From contig NZ_FBYC01000004.1 of the NCBI RefSeq assembly GCF_001517585.1, positions 806,001-870,000 of the forward strand: a DNA stretch of 64,000 bases, given 5' to 3'. The notes beneath the pieces are model-generated. The model saw only the letters and a program-made list of their open reading frames with translations, was not told the origin of the DNA and made no database searches. This stretch comes from Roseibaca calidilacus (GTDB lineage Bacteria > Pseudomonadota > Alphaproteobacteria > Rhodobacterales > Rhodobacteraceae). This document shows, piece after piece, positions 49,841-59,208 of this stretch; positions within the stretch are counted from its first letter, which is position 1; each line of letters begins with the position of its first letter. Position numbers and translations under genes: made by a program.

Positions 49841-50929
49841 TTACGCCGGTGGGGGGGGCGGTGGCATGGCGGCGAACAGGCCGCGCAGGGCAGGGACATC
49901 GCCCGCCTTGGTCCAGCCGCTTTGCCCTTCGGTCCAAACAAGCGTGTCGCGGGTGATCTGGCTGGCCAACTGGCTTTGCGCGATCGGTCCGCGCGTCTGC
50001 CCGTTTTCGGCAATGTGCCACATGGGTTCGGACGGCGGCGGCGGCGGGGCGCTTGCAGCCGGTGCGGCTTGGGCCGGTTGGCCAAAGCCCTGCGCCATGC
50101 CCATACCCATCGCCATGCCAAGGCCCGCGCCCAGCCCTTCACCCATGCTGCCATTGCCCGCTTCGGCGGCCTTGGACATGGCTTGCGCGGCGGAAAACTG
50201 GCTGTATTTGTTCAGATCACCGACAATCCCCATGCTGGTGCGCTGATCCAGAACCTTTTCAACCTCGGGCGGCAGAGAGATATTCTCGATATACAGCTCC
50301 GGCATCTCCAGCCCGTAAGCGTCAATGGTGGGGGCCACGGCCTCTGTCACCATGCGCGACAGATCGGTTGTGTTCGCGGCCATGTCCAGCGCCGGAATGC
50401 CGCTGGCGGCCAACACGCGGCTGACCTTCTGCACCACGATATTGCGAATCTGGCCTGCGATTTCATCTTGGGTGAATTCGCCATCGGTGCCGACAATCTC
50501 GGTCATAAAGCGCGGCGCATCGGTCACGCGGATGGTGTATGACCCGAAGGCGCGCAGCCGCAGCGGCCCGAATTCCGGGTCGCGCAGCATGACGGGGTTC
50601 TGCGTGCCCCATTTCAGGCCCGGAAACCGGCGCGTATTGACGAAATAGATTTCCGATTTGAAGGGCGATGCGAACCCATGGTCCCAATGCTGCAAGCTGG
50701 TCAGGATGGGCATGTTGTTGGTTTCTAACATGTACAGCCCCGGCCCGAACACATCGGCCAATTGCCCTTCATGCACGAAGACCGCAATCTGCCCTTCGCG
50801 CACGGTCAGCTTCGCACCATATTTGATCTCGTTGCCATACCGCTCGAAGCGATACACCATCGTGTCGCGGCTATCATCGGTCCAATCGATGACATCGATG
50901 AATTGACCCTTGAGGAAGCTGAAAACCAT
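49841..50929 (-). CDS. SPFH-domain protein with C-terminal GYF_2 domain
   Basis: A 362-aa protein. Residues about 30-230 form an SPFH/band-7-like domain of the virion-core (YdjI-like) type (REGQIAVFVHEGQLADVFGP, then TLRLRAFG-like FGPLRLRAFGSYTIRV). A Gly/Met-rich linker and a proline run follow. The last 60 residues (MWHIAENGQTRGPIAQSQLA) are a GYF_2 domain. SPFH proteins organise membrane microdomains. It sits next to the zinc-ribbon gene, its usual partner in such operons. Confidence 0.82.
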   Translation of the reverse strand: MVFSFLKGQFIDVIDWTDDSRDTMVYRFERYGNEIKYGAKLTVREGQIAVFVHEGQLADVFGPGLYMLETNNMPILTSLQHWDHGFASPFKSEIYFVNTRRFPGLKWGTQNPVMLRDPEFGPLRLRAFGSYTIRVTDAPRFMTEIVGTDGEFTQDEIAGQIRNIVVQKVSRVLAASGIPALDMAANTTDLSRMVTEAVAPTIDAYGLEMPELYIENISLPPEVEKVLDQRTSMGIVGDLNKYSQFSAAQAMSKAAEAGNGSMGEGLGAGLGMAMGMGMAQGFGQPAQAAPAASAPPPPPSEPMWHIAENGQTRGPIAQSQLASQITRDTLVWTEGQSGWTKAGDVPALRGLFAAMPPPPPPA

Positions 50930-50968
50930 ATTTGTGCTCCTTGGTCCCGAACGCGGGACAACTATTGC

Positions 50969-51901
50969 TTAACTCTGCCCATCCATCAACTCTGCCACAA
51001 TGCGGCGCAGGATCGGCTGGGCGTCATTTCGCCGCTGGCCCGGTTCCAGACGCGGGTCATACAGGATGCGCAGCAATTGCTCGTCCAGCACCGTCATCAC
51101 AGCGAATTCGGCCGAATCGTTGAACAGCGACGGGCGGGCTTCGGGGCTGTCATTGGCCAAGCCCAAGCCTTGCGCGATTTCTTCGAAATAGCACGCGTCG
51201 CGCGACAGGTCCGGCAATTCGGCGCGAATGATCGCCACGGCGTCGGTATAGGTGCTTGTGCCATCTCGAGAGAAGGCCAGCACAAGGCAGGACACGCTTA
51301 GCGGCAGGTCTTCCACCAGCGCCTGGCTTGCTGCGTCAATGCCGGGCACAAGGTCACGCAAGCGCGGCGCAATGGCGCGGCGCTCGTCTTCATTCAAGAC
51401 CAATACGTTGAAATTACACTCTCCGCGGGTCACGGAAACCGGGTGTCGGGCGATTGTTGCCAAGCGTCGCGCGAAATCGGTGACAAGGCTTGTGTCGCGC
51501 ATGCGCCGTGCTGACGGCATGCTATCGCCAAATTCCAGCGCGATCCGAACCGGATCTTCCCAGCGCCGCAAGGGGGCAGGGGCACTTTGCTGCACGATGC
51601 GCCCCCCGACGAACTGGTATTCGTCGCGCAGGGCGACGGCTTCGAAAGCGCGTTCCAGCCGGGTGCGTGTTATCGGCAGATCGCGCGGCGCGCGCTCGGT
51701 GCGCAATAACCCTTGCGCAATCCGGCGCTCTTGCAGCTGCGCGAAATACCGCTCGACAGAGGTTTGCGCGGGTTCCGGTTCCGTCACCTCTGGCGCGACC
51801 GGGTCTGCTGGTGCGGGCCGAGAGGCGGGTGGCGGCGCCGCCGTGCACCCGACCAGCCCGGCCAAGGCCAGCACTGTCATTGGGATGCCAACCACCCGCA
51901 T
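50969..51901 (-). CDS. DUF2927 lipoprotein
   Basis: A 310-aa envelope protein with a lipobox (ALAGLVGC, Cys about 19) followed by a Pro/Ala-rich linker. The main domain matches DUF2927: VRIALEFGDSMPSARRMRD, NFNVLVLNEDERR and FEEIAQGLGLANDSPEA, the last resembling a zincin-like region found in that family. It lies between telA and the SPFH gene, 5 bp after telA. Biochemical role unknown. Confidence 0.78.
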   Translation of the reverse strand: MRVVGIPMTVLALAGLVGCTAAPPPASRPAPADPVAPEVTEPEPAQTSVERYFAQLQERRIAQGLLRTERAPRDLPITRTRLERAFEAVALRDEYQFVGGRIVQQSAPAPLRRWEDPVRIALEFGDSMPSARRMRDTSLVTDFARRLATIARHPVSVTRGECNFNVLVLNEDERRAIAPRLRDLVPGIDAASQALVEDLPLSVSCLVLAFSRDGTSTYTDAVAIIRAELPDLSRDACYFEEIAQGLGLANDSPEARPSLFNDSAEFAVMTVLDEQLLRILYDPRLEPGQRRNDAQPILRRIVAELMDGQS

Positions 51902-51906
51902 CAGCT

Positions 51907-53085
51907 TTATCCTTGTGTTGCAGTTGTCCCGGTGTCGGCCCGCGCGGTCGCCGATGACAGCGATTTGCGCAGCTCTTGTTCCATCTTGCCCAGTTCTTCC
52001 TCTGCGGCGGCGCGCTTGGCGCGGCCCGCATCGGCAATTTGCAAACTGTCCTCGATGGTTGCGATCAGTGTCTCGTTGGCCTTTTTCACGGCCTCAATGT
52101 CGAACACACCGCGCTCGATCTCCTCGCGGACCTCGCGATTGGCTTGGCGCAGGTTCTCGGCATTGGCGTTCAACAGCTCATTCGTCAGGTCATTGGCCGC
52201 GCGCACAGATTGCGCCGCCTCGCGCGAGCGTTGGATGGTCAGCGCCTGCGCCAGTTGGGTTTCCCACAGCGGCACGGTGTTCACCAAGGTCGAGTTGATC
52301 TTGGTCACAAGCGATTTGTCATTCTCTTGCACCAGCCGGATAGAGGGCAGCGATTGCATCGTCACCTGCCGTGTCAGCTTCAGGTCATGCACCCGGCGTT
52401 CCAGATCGTCGCGCGCGGCGCGCAGATCGCGCAATTCCTGCGCTTTCAGGATCTTGTCGGCTTCTGGTGCGGCTTCGACCTCGGCTTCCTTGGCGGGAAT
52501 ATCGGTCGCGTCCAGATCGCGCAGCTTGGCTTCGCCGGCGGCAATATACAGTGCCAGTTCGTGGTAGAAATCCAGCGTCTTCTCATACAGCTTGTCGAGC
52601 GATTTGATGTCCTTCAGCAGCGTCGTTTCATGCTGCAACAGGTTGTCGCTGATCCGGTCGATCTGGTCTTGGACATTGCTGTAACGCTCTTGGAACTTCA
52701 CAATCGGCGCGGCGCGCCCCAGAAGCTTCTCCCACCAGCTACGCTTGCGCCGCGTGTCCAGTTCCGACACAGAGAAGCCGCGCAGCGTTGTGACCATCGC
52801 GCGCAACCCGTCGCCTGCGGGGCCAAGGTCTTTGTTCTTCACATCGGCCAGCATGGATTGGCTGATCTGCTGCAATTCCATCTGCGCGCGCGACCCAAAG
52901 CCGATGATGCTGGACGTTTCGCCCATGTCGATCTCGCCCATGCGCTTGCGGATATCTTCAGCTTCCGGCGCAGGCGCGTCGTCGATGGTGACAAGCGCGC
53001 TTGCAGGCTCTGCCAGCGGCTGCGCGACCAGCGCGTCAATTTCCTTGGTCAGGCTTTCAGCCTTGGCGCGAATCGTGTCGGACAT
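51907..53085 (-). CDS. telA: TelA/KlaA-type toxic-anion resistance protein
   Basis: A 392-aa mostly alpha-helical, coiled-coil protein of the TelA family (tellurite and other toxic-anion resistance). The core includes SWWEKLLGRAAPIVKFQERY, LYEKTLDFYHELALYIAAGE and SLPSIRLVQENDKSLVTKIN. TelA commonly pairs with XpaC, as here. The true function is thought to concern envelope stress; the tellurite phenotype is historical. Confidence 0.9.
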   Translation of the reverse strand: MSDTIRAKAESLTKEIDALVAQPLAEPASALVTIDDAPAPEAEDIRKRMGEIDMGETSSIIGFGSRAQMELQQISQSMLADVKNKDLGPAGDGLRAMVTTLRGFSVSELDTRRKRSWWEKLLGRAAPIVKFQERYSNVQDQIDRISDNLLQHETTLLKDIKSLDKLYEKTLDFYHELALYIAAGEAKLRDLDATDIPAKEAEVEAAPEADKILKAQELRDLRAARDDLERRVHDLKLTRQVTMQSLPSIRLVQENDKSLVTKINSTLVNTVPLWETQLAQALTIQRSREAAQSVRAANDLTNELLNANAENLRQANREVREEIERGVFDIEAVKKANETLIATIEDSLQIADAGRAKRAAAEEELGKMEQELRKSLSSATARADTGTTATQG

Positions 53086-53134
53086 GGGTTCCCTCGTGTT
53101 TCGTGTTACTTTTCACTCTTGGCCCGCCGCGACC

Positions 53135-54010
53135 TTATCCCTCGCGGCGAATTCCTTCGCGCTCCAGCCTTTCGCGGAGCACCTCTATCTCGATATCCAA
53201 TTCGGTGCGATTGTCTTCCAGAAGCGCGGTGCGCCGCAACGTGAACTGCTTTTCCAGATCGTCGAGCAGCGCTTCATAATCGCTGCGCGCCTGCGCGTCG
53301 CGCCCACGGGCATAGAAATCCGCGAATTTCACCGTCGCATCGCGCGCGCCGATCAAGTAGATGCCCAGATACCGCCGCGCCGCGCTCAATTGGCGCGGAT
53401 CGTCCTGCACGGCGCGAAACAGCGGGCGGATGGTGTCTGAAAAGCGCGCCACACGATCCACCAGCGCGCGGTCGCCCGCGCGGCGGATCGCATCGCCGAT
53501 TTCTGCCAGCGTCTCTTCGGCCTCTTCCACCGCGCGGGCGGCGCGATCGGTCTGATGGGCGTCGATCCCTTCCATCCCCTTGTCGCGCATCGGGTCGGCC
53601 CCGAAGGCCGCAAAATGCAACCCCGCGCCCAAAACGCCGAAAACCAGCGCTTCGGCCATGCTTGCGCCAAGCCCCGCCAGCCCAAGGCCCAGCCCGGTCA
53701 AAACCGAGGCGAATATCTTGCGCGGAATCGCGGGGCGGCGGGCAACCTTGCGCGCATCGAACGCGGCTTGTGCAAGCACGCCCTCGCGCGTCAGCCACGC
53801 GGCCAGCATCAAGAGGCCAAAGGCCCCAAGGTTCAGCGCCAAGCCAAAGGGATCATGGAAAAACGCGCGAATGGCAAAAGCAAATGGCAGCACGAACAGT
53901 AAGTTCACCCGCGCGCCAACCGGGTGCAACCGCGCCATGGCAGGTGTGCTTACCGGGACATCACCCTGCGCTGTGCCCGGGCTGTAGCGTCCACCAAACC
54001 GTTGCGCCAT
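53135..54010 (-). CDS. XpaC-like membrane protein
   Basis: A 291-aa protein with four hydrophobic helices in the first 140 residues (VNLLFVLPFAFAIRAFF, LALNLGAFGLLMLAAWL, VLTGLGLGLAGLGASM, ALVFGVLGAGLHFAAF) and a helical cytoplasmic C-terminal region. It matches the 5-bromo-4-chloroindolyl phosphate hydrolysis (XpaC) family, the standard partner of TelA. The name reflects an old assay and not a proven reaction. Confidence 0.8.
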   Translation of the reverse strand: MAQRFGGRYSPGTAQGDVPVSTPAMARLHPVGARVNLLFVLPFAFAIRAFFHDPFGLALNLGAFGLLMLAAWLTREGVLAQAAFDARKVARRPAIPRKIFASVLTGLGLGLAGLGASMAEALVFGVLGAGLHFAAFGADPMRDKGMEGIDAHQTDRAARAVEEAEETLAEIGDAIRRAGDRALVDRVARFSDTIRPLFRAVQDDPRQLSAARRYLGIYLIGARDATVKFADFYARGRDAQARSDYEALLDDLEKQFTLRRTALLEDNRTELDIEIEVLRERLEREGIRREG

Positions 54011-54013
54011 GGG

Positions 54014-54094
54014 TCAGCCTCCGACCAGTGCGACATAAAGCATCAGGGCCACCAACAGCGCATAAGAGGTTTTCTGCAACCCTGTCGTCGTCAT
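54014..54094 (-). CDS. 26-aa hydrophobic peptide at the head of the XpaC-TelA operon
   Basis: An ATG at 54094 with AAGGA 9 nt upstream opens a 26-residue ORF (MTTTGLQKTS then SYALLVALMLYVALVGG), ending 3 bp before xpaC. It would be a single membrane helix. It may be a leader or a genuine microprotein of the operon. Confidence 0.4.
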   Translation of the reverse strand: MTTTGLQKTSYALLVALMLYVALVGG

Positions 54095-54201
54095 GAAACC
54101 GGATCCTTGGCAAACAAAAGCACCAAGTTCGATATATGGGAACACCGCACATATTAAAAGACAAAGCCCAGCCCCAAAGTTGAAAAACCGCTGCCCTGTG
54201 T

Positions 54202-55053
54202 TCAGCTTGGGCGGCGCTTTGGGCTGCGCAGGGTTTTGCCGCCCGGCGCATTGGGCCGGGTCGTGCGTTGCGCGGGCCGCTTGGCTGTGGGCCGCGACGG
54301 GGGCTGGGTGTCCGGGCCGGGCGCATCTTCGCCCAATTGCTCGCGCAAGACCTTGGGCTTGACCTGCTCGACCGCGCCACGCTTCAATGTGCCCAGTTGG
54401 AACGGGCCATAGCTGATGCGGATCAGCCGGTTCACGCTTAGACCCACATGGTCCAACGCGCGCCGTATCTCGCGGTTGCGCCCTTCGCGGATGCCCACGG
54501 TCAGCCAAGCATTCGCGCCTTGCTGGCGATCAATGCTCACCTCCATTGGCTGAAACCGCTCGCCCTCCAGCGTGATGCCTTGGCGCAACGGCTCCAGCAT
54601 GGCCGGGGTGGGCGCGCCATTCACCCGCGCGCGGTAGCGCCGCAGCCAGCCTGTGCTGGGCAATTCCAGCCGGCGTTTCAAGGCGCCATCATTGGTCAGC
54701 AGCAACAACCCTTCCGAATTCAGGTCAAGCCGGCCCACTGACAACACGCGCCCCAATTCGGGTGGCAGGGCTTCGAACACGGTTGGGCGGCCTTGCTCGT
54801 CGCGCTCGGTCGTCACCAAACCCAAGGGCTTGTGATACAGCCACAGCTTTGTCGGTTCGGCATCGGGCAGGGGCTTGCCATCAACCATAACCCGGTCGCG
54901 CGGCCCCACATTCAGCGCCGGGCTGTCTATGACGCGCCCGTTCACCTTCACACGCCCCTCTACAATCAGGATCTCTGCCCCGCGCCGCGACGCCACGCCT
55001 GCGCGCGCCAGAACCTTGGCAATCCGTTCGCCTTGCTTCGCGTCATCTGCCAT
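54202..55053 (-). CDS. rluB: Ribosomal large subunit pseudouridine synthase B
   Basis: A 283-aa RsuA/RluB-family synthase. An N-terminal S4 domain (RIAKVLARAGVASRRGAE) is followed by the catalytic motif SVGRLDLNSEGLLLLTND with its Asp, and a basic Pro/Arg-rich tail (about 245-283). It isomerises a uridine in the 23S rRNA peptidyl-transferase region. It follows hisH across an intergenic repeat element on the same strand. Confidence 0.9.
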   Translation of the reverse strand: MADDAKQGERIAKVLARAGVASRRGAEILIVEGRVKVNGRVIDSPALNVGPRDRVMVDGKPLPDAEPTKLWLYHKPLGLVTTERDEQGRPTVFEALPPELGRVLSVGRLDLNSEGLLLLTNDGALKRRLELPSTGWLRRYRARVNGAPTPAMLEPLRQGITLEGERFQPMEVSIDRQQGANAWLTVGIREGRNREIRRALDHVGLSVNRLIRISYGPFQLGTLKRGAVEQVKPKVLREQLGEDAPGPDTQPPSRPTAKRPAQRTTRPNAPGGKTLRSPKRRPS

Positions 55054-55064
55054 GGCCTGTCCTT

Positions 55065-55126
55065 CATCCTTGCCCAAATATCCTGGGGTGAATGGTCCCG
55101 CAGGGACCAGAGGGGCAACGCCCCTT
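55065..55126. repeat. Dispersed intergenic hairpin element, copy 2
   Basis: Same framework as 43681-43742 (CATCCTTGC, ATATCCTGGGGTGAATGG, CCAGAGGGGCAACGCCCCTT), but the first hairpin is GGTCCC-GCA-GGGACC. Both arms change together, preserving pairing. The second hairpin is followed by TTTT, fitting termination after hisH on the plus-strand view or read-through control on the minus strand. Confidence 0.75.
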
Positions 55127-55138
55127 TTACAACGCCCC

Positions 55139-55777
55139 TCAGGGGCGCCAGCGCAGGAAATTCGCGATCATCCGCAACCCGGTCGCCTGAGACTTCTCTG
55201 GGTGGAACTGCGTCCCGATCACATTGCCCTTCGCCACGATGGCGGTCACATCGCCGCCATAGGCAACATGCGCCAGACGGTCCGCCGGGTTTGCCAAGCG
55301 GAACTGGTAGCTATGCACGAAATAGGCGTGATCGCCGCTTGTCACACCGTCCAGAACCGGGTGCGGGTGCTCGACCACAAGGTCATTCCAGCCCATATGC
55401 GGCACTTTCAGGCTTGGGTCATCTGGTGCAATCGGCACCACCTCGCCGCCGATCCAGTCCAGCCCGGCGGTATCCGCATATTCGCGGCCCACTGTCGCCA
55501 GCATCTGCATGCCCACGCAAATGCCCATGAAGGGCACGGCGCGGGTCTGCACGGCTTCGGTCAATGCGTCAATCATGCCATCGACTGCGCCCAGCGCATG
55601 GCGGCAGGCCGGGAACGCCCCGTCACCGGGCAGCACCACGCGGTCGGCGCGCGCCACATCCTCGGGCCGCGAGGTGACAATCACCGCGCCGCCGCCCACT
55701 TCGGCGGCCATACGCTCGAACGCCTTTTGCGCGGAATGCAGGTTGCCGCTGTCGTAATCGACCAGAACCGTCAGCAT
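55139..55777 (-). CDS. hisH: Imidazole glycerol phosphate synthase, glutaminase subunit
   Basis: A 212-aa class I glutamine amidotransferase that feeds ammonia to HisF. The triad is Cys in MGICVGMQMLA, and His/Glu in GTQFHPEKSQ. It follows hisB by 7 bp. hisA and hisF are not in the window. Confidence 0.95.
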   Translation of the reverse strand: MLTVLVDYDSGNLHSAQKAFERMAAEVGGGAVIVTSRPEDVARADRVVLPGDGAFPACRHALGAVDGMIDALTEAVQTRAVPFMGICVGMQMLATVGREYADTAGLDWIGGEVVPIAPDDPSLKVPHMGWNDLVVEHPHPVLDGVTSGDHAYFVHSYQFRLANPADRLAHVAYGGDVTAIVAKGNVIGTQFHPEKSQATGLRMIANFLRWRP

Positions 55778-55784
55778 GACCGCC

Positions 55785-56372
55785 TCACAATGCGCCCTTG
55801 GTGGATGGGATCGCATCCGCCTGCCGCGGGTCTGCTTCCACCGCCATGCGCAGCGCGCGGGCCAGCGCCTTGAACGCGGCTTCGGCAATATGGTGGCTGT
55901 TAACCCCATGCACCCGGTCCATATGCAGCGTGATGCCGCCATGCGTGCTGATCGCCTGAAAGAACTCGCGCACCAATTCAGTATCGAAGATGCCGATCTT
56001 CTGTGTCGGGAAATCGACATTCCACACAAGGAAGGGCCGCCCCGACAGGTCCAGCGCGCAGACAAGTTGCGCGTCATCCATCGCCAAGCGGCATTCGCCG
56101 TAGCGCCGAATACCGCGTTTGTCGCCCAAAGCCTGCGCCAGCGCCTGCCCAAGTGCGATGCCCACATCCTCGACCGTGTGGTGATCGTCGATATGCAGAT
56201 CGCCCGTGGCGCGCACCGTCAGATCAATCATCGAATGCTTCGCCAACTGGTCCAGCATATGGTCGAAGAACCCAACGCCGGTCTGGCAGTCATAGGCTCC
56301 GGTTCCGTCCAGCGTGACGGCCACCGAAATCTCGGTCTCAGAGGTTTTGCGGGAAATCTCTGCCTTGCGCAT
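55785..56372 (-). CDS. hisB: Imidazoleglycerol-phosphate dehydratase
   Basis: A 195-aa manganese enzyme of histidine synthesis. The repeated metal motifs are seen: [22 protein letters not shown], and [12 protein letters not shown]. It is monofunctional, with no phosphatase domain. The start at 56372 gives [15 protein letters not shown]. First gene of the hisB-hisH pair. Confidence 0.95.
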   Translation of the reverse strand: MRKAEISRKTSETEISVAVTLDGTGAYDCQTGVGFFDHMLDQLAKHSMIDLTVRATGDLHIDDHHTVEDVGIALGQALAQALGDKRGIRRYGECRLAMDDAQLVCALDLSGRPFLVWNVDFPTQKIGIFDTELVREFFQAISTHGGITLHMDRVHGVNSHHIAEAAFKALARALRMAVEADPRQADAIPSTKGAL

Positions 56373-56582
56373 GCTATCACCTGTTTGTCGCTCAGGGCCG
56401 GGTATAGGCGCTTGATTGCTGCGGGGGAAGGGGGAGTTGCACTTACACCACAGCACGCAGCGCGATATCAATGCCAACGGTGCTCATCGCGTGTATCCGC
56501 GCTAGACATGTATAAGCTTCAAACTTTTGTTCGACCCAAGGTTTCCTTTGATTTTATCGGTATTTGATCGAGGAGCATTCCT

Positions 56583-56843
56583 ATGACCCTGATCCTGATA
56601 ACCGTGATCGTGTTCTTTGCGATCAAGCCCTTCGTTTGGCAGGCGTTTGCAGTTGTGGTGGCCACGGGCATTCTTCAAGGCTTCGCGATCGTGCGCAACC
56701 GCGATCAAGGTGAGCGGCTTGGCATTGATCCGACCAGCATGGATCAGCGCGTGGTGATGTTTATGGGCTTGGTCATCGTCATGATCGCACTTTTGGGCCT
56801 GATGCACTGGGCGCGGTATTTGGTCAGACGAGCAAAGGCTTAA
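56583..56843 (+). CDS. Small two-helix membrane protein, unknown
   Basis: An 86-aa protein with an N-terminal membrane helix (LILITVIVFFAI...AFAVVVATGIL) and a second near residues 58-75 (VVMFMGLVIVMIALLGLMHW). GAGGAG lies 7 nt before the ATG. No family recognised. The following membrane-protein gene starts 6 bp downstream. Confidence 0.6.
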   Translation: MTLILITVIVFFAIKPFVWQAFAVVVATGILQGFAIVRNRDQGERLGIDPTSMDQRVVMFMGLVIVMIALLGLMHWARYLVRRAKA

Positions 56844-56849
56844 CGCGCT

Positions 56850-57242
56850 ATGAATTGGTCAATGTCTGTCTTCGGCGCATTTGTTATGGTCGCTTATCTT
56901 TTTCCAGATCAGGTCGATAAGCTTTTTATATTGTTGCTTTTTGGAGGCGCCTGCATTGCGCCCTTGCTGCCGTTTTTTCTTGGCGCGGCTGGCGATAACA
57001 GCAGTGAACCAAACGAAAAATGGTCGTTCGACTTCACCAGCCCTGCGGCGCTTCTGCAATTTGGCTTCGGCGCTATCATGTTTGTTGGTTATTTCGGCTT
57101 TTTCGGCGGGCTGTTCCTTGCGGTTCTGGGATTTGAACCCACGACGAGCAACGGCACGAAACTCTGGCTGATTTCGGGCGGTGTCACGCTGTTCGGTATG
57201 GCTGGTGCCGGACTGACAGAGTGGATAAAAACTAGGTTCTGA
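56850..57242 (+). CDS. Membrane protein of unknown function
   Basis: A 130-aa protein with about four hydrophobic segments (FGAFVMVAYLF, LFILLLFGGACIAPLLPFFL, FGFGAIMFVGYFGFFGGLFL, LWLISGGVTLFGMAGAGL). No recognisable motif. It is linked to the preceding small membrane gene by a 6-bp gap, so both likely share a transcript. No strong ribosome site was found. Confidence 0.55.
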   Translation: MNWSMSVFGAFVMVAYLFPDQVDKLFILLLFGGACIAPLLPFFLGAAGDNSSEPNEKWSFDFTSPAALLQFGFGAIMFVGYFGFFGGLFLAVLGFEPTTSNGTKLWLISGGVTLFGMAGAGLTEWIKTRF

Positions 57243-57372
57243 CATCACACCTACCCATTTTGCAATGGCAGAGCGCCTGTGATCGGGTCATTTTCAAGCC
57301 GCGATTGCTCGGGATGCTGCTTGCGCGGCACGGGGGAAGGGGGCAATCATGCCCTAAAACAAGGAGCGCCGC

Positions 57373-58080
57373 ATGACCATCCATATCGGGGCCGAACCGG
57401 GCCAGATTGCCGAAACCGTGCTGATGCCGGGCGACCCGCTGCGCGCGAAATGGGCGGCGGAGACATTTCTGGACGCGCCCGAATGCGTGAACAAGGTGCG
57501 CGGCATGCTGGGCTATACCGGCACATGGCGGGGCCACCGGGTCACGATCCAAGGCTCTGGCATGGGCATGCCGTCCTTGTCGATCTATGCCAATGAACTG
57601 ATCCGCGATTATGGCGCGAAGCGGCTGATCCGGGTTGGCTCGGCGGGGGCGATGCAACCTGATGTGGCCGTGCGCGACATCGTGCTGGCACAGGGGTGCA
57701 CAGCGCTCTCGACCCCCTCACGCGGGATATTGCGCGAGGTAAACCTTGCCCCCTTGGCCGATTTTCACCTGCTGACGGCAGCGCACCGTGCTGCGCAAGA
57801 CAGCGGCGCGCGGGTGCATGTGGGCAATATCTATTCGTCAGACGTGTTTTACGACGAACGCCCCGACCTGAACGAGATCATGCAGCGCCACGGGGTGCTC
57901 TGCGTGGAAATGGAAGCGGCAGAGTTGTACACCGTCGCCGCGCGCCATGGTGTGCAGGCGCTGGCGGTGCTGACCATTTCTGACCACCTGCTGACGGGCG
58001 ATGCGCTGCCAGCGTCCGAGCGGGAGCAGAGCTTTGGCCAGATGATCGAGATTGCGCTGAGGGCTGCATTCGAGGGGTAG
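57373..58080 (+). CDS. deoD: Purine nucleoside phosphorylase, DeoD type
   Basis: A 235-aa hexameric-type PNP that phosphorolyses purine (deoxy)nucleosides. The phosphate loop [31 protein letters not shown] and [12 protein letters not shown] are conserved; the catalytic Asp is in [16 protein letters not shown] precedes the ATG. Confidence 0.95.
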   Translation: MTIHIGAEPGQIAETVLMPGDPLRAKWAAETFLDAPECVNKVRGMLGYTGTWRGHRVTIQGSGMGMPSLSIYANELIRDYGAKRLIRVGSAGAMQPDVAVRDIVLAQGCTALSTPSRGILREVNLAPLADFHLLTAAHRAAQDSGARVHVGNIYSSDVFYDERPDLNEIMQRHGVLCVEMEAAELYTVAARHGVQALAVLTISDHLLTGDALPASEREQSFGQMIEIALRAAFEG

Positions 58081-58217
58081 GGGGCGCGGGTGGCACATGC
58101 GCCACAGGCAGACCGCCTTGCACAGATCGGCGGAATTCCGCTCTGGATCGGGGCGCGGAACTTGCAGTATCAACGGCGCGAGGCAGGCAAAAACAGGCAA
58201 CCACAACAGGTTGCACC

Positions 58218-58925
58218 ATGAAGTTCATTTCCCGGCGCGGGTTTATCGCCTCTGCCACCTCTGCTCTGGCGCTGGCAGGTTGCCAGACCACCACCCATTC
58301 GGGCACCACCACCCGCACCACATCCGATGGCCGCCCCATTGCCACCACGCGGGCCGAACCGCTGAATGCGGTTGCAGCGCGCTACGGGATTGAGCCCGTC
58401 GACTATGCCGCGCGACCCGATGGACCGCATGAAATGCAGGCGGCGGGCGTCAGTATGCTGGCCCCTGAACATCATCGGCAGGTCGTGCCGTATACCGGGC
58501 CGCACAAGCCCGGCACCATCGTCATCGACAATGGCAAGCGACAATTGTTCCTGATCTTGGAAGGCGGCCACGCGCTGCGCTATGGCATTTCCGTGGGGCG
58601 CGAGGGCTTTACCTGGCGCGGCGCCGGCACCATTTATCGCCGCGCGCATTGGCCAACATGGACGCCCACCGCCAACATGATCCGGCGCGACCCGGCCCTG
58701 CGCCAATATGCGGGCGGCTACCCGCCGGGGCCGTCGAACCCGCTGGGCGCACGCGCGCTTTACCTAATGACCGGCGGCGCGGATCGGGGCTACCGCATTC
58801 ACGGCACGCCGGAATGGTGGCTGATCGGTAAATATGTCTCTTCGGGTTGTATTCGCATGATAAATCAGGACGTGGCCGACCTGTATGACCGCGTGCCCAC
58901 TGGCACCCGCGTAATCACGCTTTAG
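58218..58925 (+). CDS. L,D-transpeptidase (YkuD) lipoprotein-like
   Basis: A 235-aa exported enzyme that crosslinks peptidoglycan or attaches proteins to it. The N-terminus has SRRGFIASATSALALAGC, a Tat-like RR followed by a lipobox Cys at about 22. The catalytic motif is IHGTPEWWLIG ... SSGCIRMINQD, with the nucleophile Cys in SGCIRM. The substrate side reaction is not distinguishable by reading. Confidence 0.9.
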   Translation: MKFISRRGFIASATSALALAGCQTTTHSGTTTRTTSDGRPIATTRAEPLNAVAARYGIEPVDYAARPDGPHEMQAAGVSMLAPEHHRQVVPYTGPHKPGTIVIDNGKRQLFLILEGGHALRYGISVGREGFTWRGAGTIYRRAHWPTWTPTANMIRRDPALRQYAGGYPPGPSNPLGARALYLMTGGADRGYRIHGTPEWWLIGKYVSSGCIRMINQDVADLYDRVPTGTRVITL

Positions 58926-59208
58926 CCAAGCTCCCGGCTTCGCAAGGCTTTGCTGCGACCGCGCCCAATCGTTCTGCCGTGGGGCGCGGTCGGGGTTGCC
59001 ACATACGCCGCATGCCAGACTGGGCGCTGGTCTGGTATGCCGCGCCCAAAGCGGGTGGTTGCGCATGTTGCTGCGTGGCGTGACCTGACCTCTGCGCCAT
59101 GCCGCGCATGGAAATCTGGTCATCGTCATTCAGGTGAGGCGCCCGTAACAATTGCTTGAGTTCCAAGGCCAAACCCCTATCCTGCACCGCAGAAAAACAG
59201 GGGCGCCA

